Part shown: in pieces, positions 46,242-55,650 of the stretch
How positions within the stretch are numbered: the first letter of the stretch is position 1
Layout: each line of letters opens with the position of its first letter
NCBI RefSeq assembly: GCF_003711515.1
Contig: NW_021167090.1
Coordinates: 1,102,626-1,166,625 of the forward strand
Origin: Sodiomyces alkalinus F11
Taxonomy: Eukaryota > Ascomycota > Sordariomycetes > Glomerellales > Plectosphaerellaceae
Length of the DNA: 64,000 bases
Direction of reading: 5' to 3'
The notes under the pieces: model-generated
What the model was told of the DNA's origin: nothing
Seen by the model: only the letters and a program-made list of their open reading frames with translations
Database searches by the model: none
Program-made: the position numbers and the translations under genes

Positions 46242-47981
46242 GGCGGGAATGTCAAGGAGCAGGAGACACTGTCGTCTGCCTTTTTGGTTCAGTAAGGGTG
46301 CTGAGGGCAGGGTGCATTGGAAACACTAGGGCGGGGCCGGGGGGTGGGGGAGCTGGGAGTTAGTTGGATCGAATTGGGTGATGTTGGTGTTACATGGTCT
46401 TGTCAAATAGCGGGGAGCCTTGGATATGACGACGTCGGATGTGGCTTGAAATGCTTTGAAATGTCGCTCTGGGCTCGAAATCTCGAAGCCGGATTTTCTA
46501 TCACTACATTGAACTTAACACAACACTGCCGATCCGTGGTAAAGATGTCGTTGATTTGGAGAAGCTATCTATAGCTCCACCCGCAGAATGACAGTACTGC
46601 CTAGGGAAGGTCATATATAACCTGCCTGTTAACTCGTCGTCTTATTGTCCAGTATTACACTAGAAGTAATTCCTAGGCAGGTTTCAAACTATGTTGGCCA
46701 CTTTCATCAACGTCCAGACCAACCTAGTCTCTATCGAAGGTCCAAGAACCTCCCGCCCTCTTTTGCTGTGTATTTCAAGTCCTCGGGTCTGGTGTCGGCA
46801 AATGTACGCTTTGCAAGAAATTCATGACTGCGCACCCGGAGACCTTTGCAACAACCGTATCGCACACAACCCGCGCACCGAGGCTAGCATCCGGAGAAGG
46901 GTAGCCCGCGAACTGGAGTTCTCTGAAACGGGGGTGGGCATAACATTGTTAGTCGTGATCAGGAGACGGCATTCCGGGAATGGGAGGACTTGGGTGTTTC
47001 ACGCACATTGAGACAAAGGGAGGATGACAAGGAGCTGAATGGCTATATATTGGTTAGGATCAATCGCCTTGGAAGTGAACGCGGCAAATTGTTCATCTTT
47101 TGTGCCTGCCAATTCCCAAGTATTGTCTCTTGTTTTCTCAGTTATCTCGAGTCTGTAATTATAGCAAAAAGAAGAAGACGGGGTTCCTGGCGGTTGGTGT
47201 GAAGACAAGACAAGTTGAGGCTAAGCTGCCAAACTTCAGAAGTCCGCCCCTGAATGCTGCTAGCGCTAGGCTCTGGCGCCCGTGGTGGGGCATTTCACAA
47301 GCGCTCGCTTAACCCTACAGCTTGAGACTTTAGGTATTAAGTGTGAACGAGCGGGTCGGTCAGGTGACACTGGGCGACCGTATCTGAAGCTAAGGCACCT
47401 GGGTAAGCTTCGTCGTGCCGCTGGTCAAAATTACACCAACATCTCCACCCACCCTCATCCCTCTTTTCTCTGCATCATCGGTCAAAGTCCCCCGCCCTGC
47501 CCTTCATCCTTCTTCGACTGCCTAATCCAACTCACCACACGGCAGCGAATCATTCACTCCTATCCGTTGGCATCCGATACATCACAGCCTCACAGCCCCC
47601 AACAGGCCCGGCCCTGACCTCGGAACAGCCAGCTTCGAAGTATTATGAGTTGCCTAATCACGCCTTGGAAGCAGGGAAAAGTGTGGCAAGCAGAGGACGA
47701 CAGCCAATTGTTTTTAGCCGCCCCACATCTTAATACTTGCGAAGTTGCATTGTTCTTGTACCTTTAGCTTATCGAAGAAGGTACCGACGTGCCACATCAG
47801 GTACCAACTACCTCAACTACCACTTACGCCGTACGAAGCGCCGAGCAGAAAGCAGGCAGCCTGTCCTACAATCCAACAATCTCGCAACTCGTTTCCGCTC
47901 TTGCCAACGACGAAGCATCCTGCAGCTCTTATCCGATCATGTTCTTGGCCAGCCCTGGGCTCGCCGAAATATAAAAAAGTC
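46242..47981. other. Intergenic 1.7 kb, left edge of the accessory island
   Basis: 3' flank of the MINDY gene then unassigned DNA. No protein family or RNA gene was recognised. It may contain the left boundary of the island, but no terminal repeat or target duplication was found by eye. Confidence 0.45.
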
Positions 47982-49641
47982 ATGGACGACGGAGTTTCGA
48001 AGTCCCCAACGAGTCGACATCTCGCCCGACACGAACCCTCCGAGAAAAGACGACGCGACACCGCTCCTGAGACCCATCCGTTGCCTGCCGCGAAACGAGC
48101 ACGACTAGAGAATACAGAGGCACTACAGCCTGGAGTCGACGACGAGGAATCGGAGCAGGCGCCCAATGTATGTAGCATTAATCGTTTCCTCACTCAGATG
48201 AATCATCCATTTCGCTAATGGAGAAGCTCGTGCAGCAGGCGATCCTGCAGCAACCAAAGCCCCGGCCCCCCAGACGTCCCTACGCCGCCTCGTTTCTCAA
48301 ACATTGCGTCGATCCGGTCGACCTCAGTCCTCCCCCCGACAGCCTCAACACGTTCGTCTCTCAGTGGCTGGAGTCTGTCGGATCAGACGGAGAGAAACGC
48401 TGCCGGTCGGACAGTTATCTTGACGTCTCGTACGACCACAACCCCGTTTCAAGACAACTCACAAGATCCGCGCCGGAGATGGCTTACAATCGGGATGTCG
48501 ACGGGTTTACGGTGCCGCCCACACCTGTTTCTACCGGGTCCCGCTCGCGCCGACACAATGCAGATGCCGGATCCGCCGTGTCGTCGGACCTTACTCGCGC
48601 CACTTCCAATTCCTCTCGATCGTCTTCAAAGAGTCTCGTTGAAGGCGGGTCGTATCGAGATGATAACTTGGTTGCCAATGGCATTTACTTGCGCGCTGTG
48701 CACGACCCGATTCCGGAACACGTTGCCGACCTTGTGGATCATGTCGGACGAGACCGAGATTCTCCAGGACCGTCGCTGGATGAGATTAGAGGGGACCCAG
48801 AACTATATGCTCTCGCTGCGGGCGCCGCAGAGACCGATGTGGAAGAATTCTTTCGTACTAAGCTTTACCCCTATCCCAAGTCGACAGAGACCCTAAAGCG
48901 GAGCGACAGGCATCCAATGCACAGACACTGCGTACCAGCTCAGACGGCCACCGCACCGGGACCAACCCCAGGGTCAGAAATCCAGTGCCAGATATGCTTT
49001 ATGGATATAACCGTCCTAGAGCATTTCCCGACCAGGCAGCACAGCTTATCTCCATGGGGGAAACAAATGGGGTAGCGAACAGTCAGGGCCTGATGTACCC
49101 CTTCTTCGTTATCGAATTCAAGGGAGATGGTCCAAGCGGAGCTGGGAGTTTGTGGGTGGCGACGAATCAATGCCTTGGTGGATCGGCATCCTGCGTCAAA
49201 GTCGCCGAACGGCTTAATCAGCATCTAAGGGATTGTAAGAGCGACAAGATCCGGCCCGTGAACTCGGCGGCGTTCAGCGTGGCGATGACCGCTTCGGAAG
49301 CACGGCTCCACATCTCCTGGAAGCACGACGAGCTTAGTTACTACATGGCCAATGTCAAGAGCTTTTTGCTTCAGGACCCCGAGCATTACTTGAGGTTCCG
49401 CAAGTACGTGCGGAACATCATCGACTGGGGGCAGGACAAGCGGCTGAACGAGATTCGGGAGTCGTTGAACACCCTCCTGGAGGAGGGCAGGAAGAAGGCC
49501 TTCGAGGCGGCGAAGTCTCGACAACCGCCCTCTGAGGGTTCCGCGACCAACGAGAGCAAAAAGCATAAATCCTCCTCGTCGCACAGGGACAGTAGCAGGT
49601 CCGACAGTGGTCAGGGCCAGGGCCGGGTCGAAGAAGATTGA
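47982..49641 (+). pseudogene. DUF7924-like protein with PD-(D/E)XK-type signature, frameshifted
   Basis: Exon 1 (47982-48167) codes MDDGVSKSPTSRHLARHEPS and a KRRR-rich segment. A 68-base intron (48168-48235; donor GTATGT, branch CGCTAAT, acceptor GTGCAG) leads to a long second exon. That frame runs through EMAYNRDVDGFTVPPTP and DRHPMHRHCVPAQ up to GSEI. The next conserved residues, PVPDMLYGYN, lie in another frame: one C seems missing at about 48981-48985. Downstream the frame is intact: NSQGLMYPFF, VIEFKGDGPSG, SLWVATNQCLGGSASC, then helices and a Ser/Lys tail. The Asp of PDMLYGY and the E-F-K of IEFKGD are the spacing expected of a PD-(D/E)XK nuclease-like fold; nuclease activity is inference. 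The DUF name is from memory. Repaired length would be about 530 residues. An assembly error is the alternative. Confidence 0.68.
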
Positions 49642-49780
49642 AGGGGCAGACAACCGGCTAGATAGGCATATGATATATTAGTTAAATTCCTTAATAGTAA
49701 TATTAAGTAACGACAACGATGAGGACGATGACGACAAGGACAACAACAATGAAAACAACAGCGTGACTCACGAATCTCTC

Positions 49781-50760
49781 CTAGACTACCGGTGTCTCGG
49801 TGTCCTCTGCCACCGGCTCTGCCCGCGCACGTTGCTCGATGGCCTGTCGTTGCCTTTCCTTATTTTGTGTAAGCTGATCTCTTCGGAATTCCCTCTTTCC
49901 AGTTTTGTCGAGGGCCAGAAAATATAAAACGGCCCTCGATACTTCAGCTCGCTCGTATAGCCTCCTCATCAAGAGCTCCAAGAAGAGCCTCTTCCCCATC
50001 ATAGGGATTATCTCTTGGTCCCGCCAATGCGCGCCTTTGCTCTTCCTTGCTTGTTTCATGGCCCTTGTCAGCCACTTCTTCTCCAAATCTGTCACGGTCC
50101 GCTCGCGGTTCGCCTTGATCCGAGCTGCCAAGAGATCTTCTTCCGATACGGGCCGAGGTCCCAGCGCGATGTCCTGTAATCTCTGCAACACGACCTCCTC
50201 GGCGATGCTCGTGTATCCGTGGACATGGCTCAATCGTTGCGCATCCCTTACGGCGAGCAGAAGCAGCGCTCTGAGAGCGAAATGTGCATCGTTCTCAGCT
50301 GCGTGTCCCGAGGTGAAAGGAACCCCTGGGTTTCGCATAATGTCCTGAGGCTGAGATGGTAGTGCAGCTGCAATCGCCACTGAGCGACCTTGTTCGAGTC
50401 AAGAAGATAAACCGCCCGAAACAAACAGGATACGTTGAGATGGTCGAGGATTCGCAGGTCGAGGCAGGTACCGTGGAGCACGGCAACAAAGTCTCGCTCT
50501 GATACGAGTCCGTCAAGTTTTGTTTCGAGTTCTGACCAACGAATGGATTGCGACTCGCCCCAGAGGAAGTTGGAACTTCTTCAGCAAGGCGAAGGTCCAC
50601 GAGGGCCCGATCCTACTCACCAGGGCGAGAGAAGTCCTCAAGTCCATACCGTACATGTAGACTGTTCACTGTAGTCGTGCCAGATCTCGGCGCGGAAGCC
50701 CAAGTGCTCCTTGTCCTCTTCGAAATGAATCACCCAATCCGTACGGCGCAAACCTCACCC
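49781..50760 (-). pseudogene. Relic of a DEDDh-exonuclease-like (Gfd2/YDR514C-type) protein
   Basis: Pieces of one protein are spread over frames on the minus strand. The upstream part reads WVIHFEEDKEHLGFRAEIW (near 50740-50660), then SELETKLDGLVSERDFVAVL and LDSNKVAQWRLQLHYHLSLR. The downstream frame, open from about 50380 to 49781, continues MRNPGVPFTSGHAAENDAHF and ALRALLLLAVRDA, then a long basic helical tail. The order (VLHG..DLRILDHL, LDSNKVAQ, then GHAAENDAHFALRALL) resembles the exonuclease-like core whose last motif is a His/Asn-Asp-Ala helix. The frame changes by one base near TTATGCGAAACC (about 50333-50345). In-frame stops around 50600-50650 may be intron or decay. Activity is unlikely. 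Confidence 0.5.
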
Positions 50761-50974
50761 CCCGGGCTCGAATAGCAGCTTTGGCAGGACGGCCTCCTGG
50801 AGCCCGCAGCGATGGTTGCACTGGAAGGCAGTTGCATAAGTTGGAAGGAACGCCTGGTGGGTATTGCTTCCAGAGGCAAGCGGTAAATCGCTTGCCCTTA
50901 GATTTATTTTAGGGGTTTATTGGCCTCCCTGTGGAAGCAACTCATATGCGTTAGGTTGCTTCTGAATAATGGCT

Positions 50975-51400
50975 TACGTGACCCACTGGTCGTAATCTGC
51001 TAGAAGACCACGGAATCGAACCAGGTAGTTACGCTTGTCGCCACGGTGTTTGAACGCAACGACCTTTTCAATAGGGAGCTCTGCCGACAGCACTGGTTGG
51101 AGGGAGGGAGTGCTTGACCATAGGGATCGAGAGAAGCGGGTTCTAAGTGGTCGACTGAGACAACATCGTGAATCTTCCAAGCGGGTGGCAGTTCGAGGCG
51201 GTATGCGAGGCGACCAATTCGTTCCACGATCTTAGAAGGGTCCCGCGAATTGTTATCCCTGTTTGGTTGTCATGATATGGGATGTAGGGATGAAGTATCC
51301 CTTGTTGAGGCGTAAATACACCCTGGAACCGACCGTAAAGAACTTGGCTGTGTGGTGGCGATCGTAATAGCGCTTCATCGACATAGGATCACGGTCGTTG
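50975..51400 (-). mobile_element. Ty3/gypsy retrotransposon relic (integrase C-terminus and chromodomain)
   Basis: The minus strand carries fragments typical of the end of a gypsy-type Pol: KRYYDRHHTAKFF and GSRVYLRLNKGYFIP, two stops, then IVERIGRLAYRLELPPAWKI with HDVVSVDHLEPA, the conserved region after the integrase core. In a shifted frame comes a chromodomain-like VVAFKHRGDKRNYLVRFRG. Stops and frame changes show that it is dead. No LTRs, reverse transcriptase or gag were seen nearby. Confidence 0.75.
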
Positions 51401-52387
51401 AGGATAATCTTTGGGATACCCTAGTTTGCCTTAAACAGTTTGTCAAAGTAGCTTTTCGGCCCAATGATAGTCCTTGGTTAAAAGTGGGACGGTTAGTAAT
51501 CGAATTGGATATTATCGGAGGGATAAGGATACAGTAAGCTCGAAGTCCTATATACTGGAAATACGTGTACGTGTGTATTAAGGAGGCAGGCTATAGTAAG
51601 GGCGGAGATATACTGGTGTAGACGCTAGCGTATTCTTAGGACTTTAACAGATTCTCTGTCCGTTTTAAGGAAATTTATTAGGTATATATCTCCCAGGTCT
51701 GGACCCTTTAGAGCCAAACTTCTCAAGCTGATATATGTAGACTTACACGCCTAACCCGTCTGGCTCCATAGTAAATAAGAGCACTAACTCCATAGATATA
51801 GCAAGGTATGTTATGGCTTTCAAGGGTTTGACTTATCCGTAAAGCTGCAAGAGTCCCACGGCCACCACAAGACGCCGTCTTGTCTTGCGAGCTCATTGGG
51901 AACAGTGAGGGCGAGAAGTGTTGAACAGACCGAGGGGCTCGAGGCATCTTACGTAAGAGAACCCACACGCCCAGCCCCCTAGGTCAGGAGGACGCCTGCA
52001 GAACTTTCGCTATAGAGTTTACTGTGGCAGCAGTCCTTTTCCAGTCCCTTTTTGGGGGAGGAACACAGTCAATCAATTCACTCAATTTGAGACCACTTTT
52101 GTTGATTTTGGACTACGCTGTATCTGACAAGAAGTGTTGTGTTTTGATGAACACAAGTCAGCGAGCGAAGATAGTACGACGCGACCAAAACGTTCATCCG
52201 AACCGCCCCACTTCGCCAACCCGGTAGTTATCTCCGCGCCAGGCTGGGAAACTCCGTTGACAGCAAACGCATCCTATGTATTGTATGTTTGGACTTCACA
52301 ATCATTCTTTCTTCGTCCGCCATACACATCCCCGGATCTTGTTCATTCTGGCCGTTAAGAACCACCTTTCAAGGCTTGAGCGAGACA
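51401..52387. other. AT-enriched decayed DNA between the gypsy relic and the REase-kinase gene
   Basis: AT-rich sequence with many TpA steps (51520-51720), consistent with RIP-decayed repeat DNA, then the promoter and leader of the downstream gene. No coding sequence was recognised. Confidence 0.45.
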
Positions 52388-54649
52388 ATGGAGGGGGTTC
52401 AGGATATTAAAGAGTTGCAACGATTACTAAGAGAAGCTGAGGATCGTGCTGCGGAGAACGAACGCCGACGCGAAGAAGAGCAACGCCGACGCGAAGATGC
52501 CGAAGAACTTGCGAGATCGTCGCAGCCACAAACCCTTCTACAATATCTCGAGGATTGCCACTCGCTCTATCTCGCTGTTCAGGTAGTCACCGAACGCTCT
52601 TTGACTACACAAGGCGACACTACCAATCCGACCGGCCGAATCTTTCCTCGACGCGTCATTCCGTGGGACGACTTTCCCGCGAAACAAGAGGAGGTCTGGG
52701 ACGCCCTCTCGCTCAGCAAATCATTCTCCTCTAATCCCGCATTCCCCTCCCAACACCAGCTGGAATACGTGAAGTCGTTACTCAAGCCCATTAGCAGCGA
52801 GCTTGGGCTCCGAGACTTTGAACGCGATGCTGTGGAAAATGCGGTCCAAAAGTTGGTTGATGGAGCATATAGAGATCCCCTCCTCCGACGCGCTCTCGGC
52901 CTCCAGGGGGCCGTGACCTTCGAGAGCCATACAAACCTCGGCAACGACGACACCATATCCAACTCCATGGAACATATGTCGCTCGGCAGTGATGATGCCC
53001 GTGCGACGGCTTCGACGTCAGCGCCGAGGCCGTCTACCAAGGCCCGTCGCAAGGCGAAAGGGAAGGGTAATCGGGCGGACCAGTTCTGTATCTACAGGAC
53101 CTCGGATAGCCAGAACGTCCCGGCCATTGCTATCGAATACAAGGCGCCGCATAAGCTGAGCATTGACGAGGTCGTCACGGGCCTGGAGTCGCAAATCATG
53201 CCAGAACATGATGTGATCAATAAGAATGGCGATGGTTTTGCTTTTTCGGCCAGACGGCTCGCCACCGCCGTCGTCACCCAACTCTTCTCTTACATGATTG
53301 GTAAAAGCATCCAATACGGGTACGTGTGCACTGGGCAGGCCTTTGTTTTCCTGTATATCCCGGATGATCCTTCTACTGTCTATTACTCGGTATGCGTACC
53401 GCACCTGGACGTGTTGGATGACGACGAAACCAGGCTTCATCGCACGGCAGTCGCGCAAGTCTTCGCGTTCATTCTCCAGGCTCTCTGCGCAGACCCCCCG
53501 CCCCAGTCATGGCATGACGAGGCCGAGAAACTGGATACCTGGGCTGTCGAGTACGAAGACATTCTGAGAGATATACCTGTGACGGATCGTAAACCGAAAG
53601 AACCTCGTGCCTCTCCTTATAAACCTCAGCGTTGGAAGGGCTTTGAACGGTCGCCGATTCGAACACGCTCTCGCTGCGTGCCGCCGGACTCAAAACCTGG
53701 ACCTTCAGACGATGACGAAGACCCTCCGTCCCCTTCTCCGAATCCAGGTGGTGGCAAAGTGGTATCGCGGGCAGCGACAGGTGGGACGAATGGCGGGAAA
53801 CGCCAACGCAGAGGCGGAAGACAGGATGGTCAAGCGACAAACCCGAACGTACGAAATCGGTCATTCTGCACTCAAAAGTGCCTTCTTGGATTAGCATTTG
53901 GCGGGCCCATGGACGAGACGTGCCCAAATTCAGCTGATCACGGCAAGCGGCACGTAGACCGGCTCAGGTTCCTTCATCTCCTCCAAGAACAGCTTGCCAG
54001 GGACCGCGACCGCGATGCAGATTGTGCGCCATTGGATCGGTACGGGGCGCGTGGATCACTCTTCAAAGCGCGACTGTCGACGCATGGTTACACATTTGTT
54101 GCCAAAGGGATGGATAGTCGCCACCGTGACTACCTGAAGCACGAGAGTGTTATATACAGCCGACTCCGGGCAATCCAAGGGAAGCATATTCCAGTCTGTC
54201 TCGGTACGATAGACCTACGCCGGCCATGGCATTACAACGACAGAGTCAACATGCATTTTCTGCTCCTCAGTTGGGCTGGTCAGCCCTTGTTCGACTTCAG
54301 TGACCAGGTTGACAAAGTAACCGTCGCTAAAGGGGTTACCGCAATATTCACGGCCATGCACAATCTCAATGTCATCCATCTTGATGCGGAGCCACGCAAC
54401 ATTTTGTACGATGGAAACGGCAATTTCATGGTTGTGGATCTCGAACGTGCGGAGTTTCGCGGTCGGCAGCCTCTCAGTCAAGTCAGCCCAAACAGCCCGA
54501 ACCGGAAGAGGAAACGTGGGATCTCACAGAAGGTAGAGACGGATGATTTTATGAAAGAGCTCAGGTCTGCCGTGGAAAAGGCTTCGTCGTGTATTACTGG
54601 CCCGCCAAACGTACGGTCCCTCGAGAAGGTGGAAGGCCACACGGCATGA
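52388..54649 (+). CDS. Fusion of a PD-(D/E)XK-like domain and a divergent protein kinase
   Basis: An intact single-exon gene of 753 residues. Residues 5-45 form a charged coiled coil made of a duplicated RRRE repeat. The middle domain has ADQFCIY, then AIAIEYKAP (Glu250, Lys252), then AVVTQLFSYMIGKSIQYGYV, the Asp / Glu-x-Lys / Gln-Tyr order of PD-(D/E)XK folds. A disordered acidic linker with basic patches and a Cys-rich segment (SFCTQKCLLGLAFGGP, CPNSADHGKRH) follows. The C-terminal kinase-like domain has GARGSLFKARL as its Gly loop, Lys573 in YTFVAKG, HLDAEPRN (664-671, His-Leu-Asp in place of HRD) and VDLERAE where DFG is expected (Asp684). A KRKR signal suggests nuclear entry. Such nuclease-kinase fusions recall Crinkler-type effector and genome-conflict proteins; function here is inference. 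Confidence 0.8.
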   Translation: MEGVQDIKELQRLLREAEDRAAENERRREEEQRRREDAEELARSSQPQTLLQYLEDCHSLYLAVQVVTERSLTTQGDTTNPTGRIFPRRVIPWDDFPAKQEEVWDALSLSKSFSSNPAFPSQHQLEYVKSLLKPISSELGLRDFERDAVENAVQKLVDGAYRDPLLRRALGLQGAVTFESHTNLGNDDTISNSMEHMSLGSDDARATASTSAPRPSTKARRKAKGKGNRADQFCIYRTSDSQNVPAIAIEYKAPHKLSIDEVVTGLESQIMPEHDVINKNGDGFAFSARRLATAVVTQLFSYMIGKSIQYGYVCTGQAFVFLYIPDDPSTVYYSVCVPHLDVLDDDETRLHRTAVAQVFAFILQALCADPPPQSWHDEAEKLDTWAVEYEDILRDIPVTDRKPKEPRASPYKPQRWKGFERSPIRTRSRCVPPDSKPGPSDDDEDPPSPSPNPGGGKVVSRAATGGTNGGKRQRRGGRQDGQATNPNVRNRSFCTQKCLLGLAFGGPMDETCPNSADHGKRHVDRLRFLHLLQEQLARDRDRDADCAPLDRYGARGSLFKARLSTHGYTFVAKGMDSRHRDYLKHESVIYSRLRAIQGKHIPVCLGTIDLRRPWHYNDRVNMHFLLLSWAGQPLFDFSDQVDKVTVAKGVTAIFTAMHNLNVIHLDAEPRNILYDGNGNFMVVDLERAEFRGRQPLSQVSPNSPNRKRKRGISQKVETDDFMKELRSAVEKASSCITGPPNVRSLEKVEGHTA

Positions 54650-54847
54650 TCGCTACTGCCGAATTGCGTCTGCTGACGATTTCGTCAACACTTTTGTCAA
54701 CTATTATAACAAGAGCCTTCTCCAGGGACATACTCGGGTGTAATTTGGTCACTATTCGCTAGCCACCGGCAAGGTCATATCATATGTATTTAATAAAGCC
54801 CCGATGAAATATATCATATGTGCTAGTATCTATCAATACAAGTTGAG

Positions 54848-55650
54848 CTACTTCTGCTTTGTCCGAGCCATCTGCCGGTGCTTGACCTTCTTACGTCGCC
54901 GCGTCTCGACCTGATTTGCCGACCTGAGCGTGACTTGGTGAGCCACCTTAACGTGGTTGCGAAAGTGGTCTAAGTCATGAAACTTAATATCCTTGTACCT
55001 GGGATGCAGACATCTTATCCCGTCCCCACGGCGCATAGCACGCTCCCGCTCCTCCAGGTGCTAATCATTAAAGTGATCGTTACGGACGGTCGGACGGCAG
55101 TACTTGAACACGCGTTCCTCGTGTGATAGACGTTCGTCACCGATGTTTCGGGACACTACGTAGGATCCAGCAGAAGAGGAAAGGGCTCGGGCTCGGGGCA
55201 TTCCTGTTTAACGACTGGCTTAATCTGCGCGCGTTTTCGGATACGGTCGCGCCGAACTGTCTCTCGCTTATCGCAGAGAGCTACTATTAGATTAATACTC
55301 TCCACCCGGAACTGAAAGAGCCTCTCGTGTGATAAGTTGTCTGGCTGATAGCACCAAATCTCTGCGAGCCGGGCGCGCTCGGGGATGTCAAGCTTGATTT
55401 CTGGGTCGGCATATTCCTCCTCTTCCCCCACTTCGCCGCGGGCTTGCCTTTCAATATCCTAAGTCGGCTTGTTACCTTATAGAAGTGATGCTCGCGGAAT
55501 TGCCGTACCATGGCCTCTTCGCGCCGCGCAGTCTTCGCTCGAATGAGCGATGTAAGCTCGCGAACCAATATCCTTATCAATTGCAGACAACACCTGCTAT
55601 CTATCCACAGTGCGAATTTTCCACCTTTTCCGTGAGCCTTTAACACGAAT
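54848..55650 (-). pseudogene. Relic of a DUF3435/FluG-type protein (tyrosine-recombinase family) with RIP-like stops
   Basis: Read on the minus strand the region gives the C-terminal half of a DUF3435-type protein in pieces: RELTSLIRAKTARREEAMVR, DIPERARLAEIWCYQP, LFQFRVESINLIVALCDKRE, FPLLLDPT, then after a stop and a base loss IGDERLSHEERVFKYCRP, a second stop, and C2H2-like CLHPRYKD with LDHFRNHVKVAH. Both stops are TAG where the family usually has a CAG glutamine (before CP and before HLEE), the C-to-T change in CpA that RIP makes. The recombinase core upstream is not recognisable. Family assignment is from remembered sequence patterns. Confidence 0.65.

Noticed and set aside
48932..48991. 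A small intron explaining the frame change in the DUF7924-like gene
   Set aside because: Candidate GT-AG pairs here are 12, 40, 54 or 60 bases and either do not restore the needed frame or are too short; direct reading with one extra base gives the conserved sequence.
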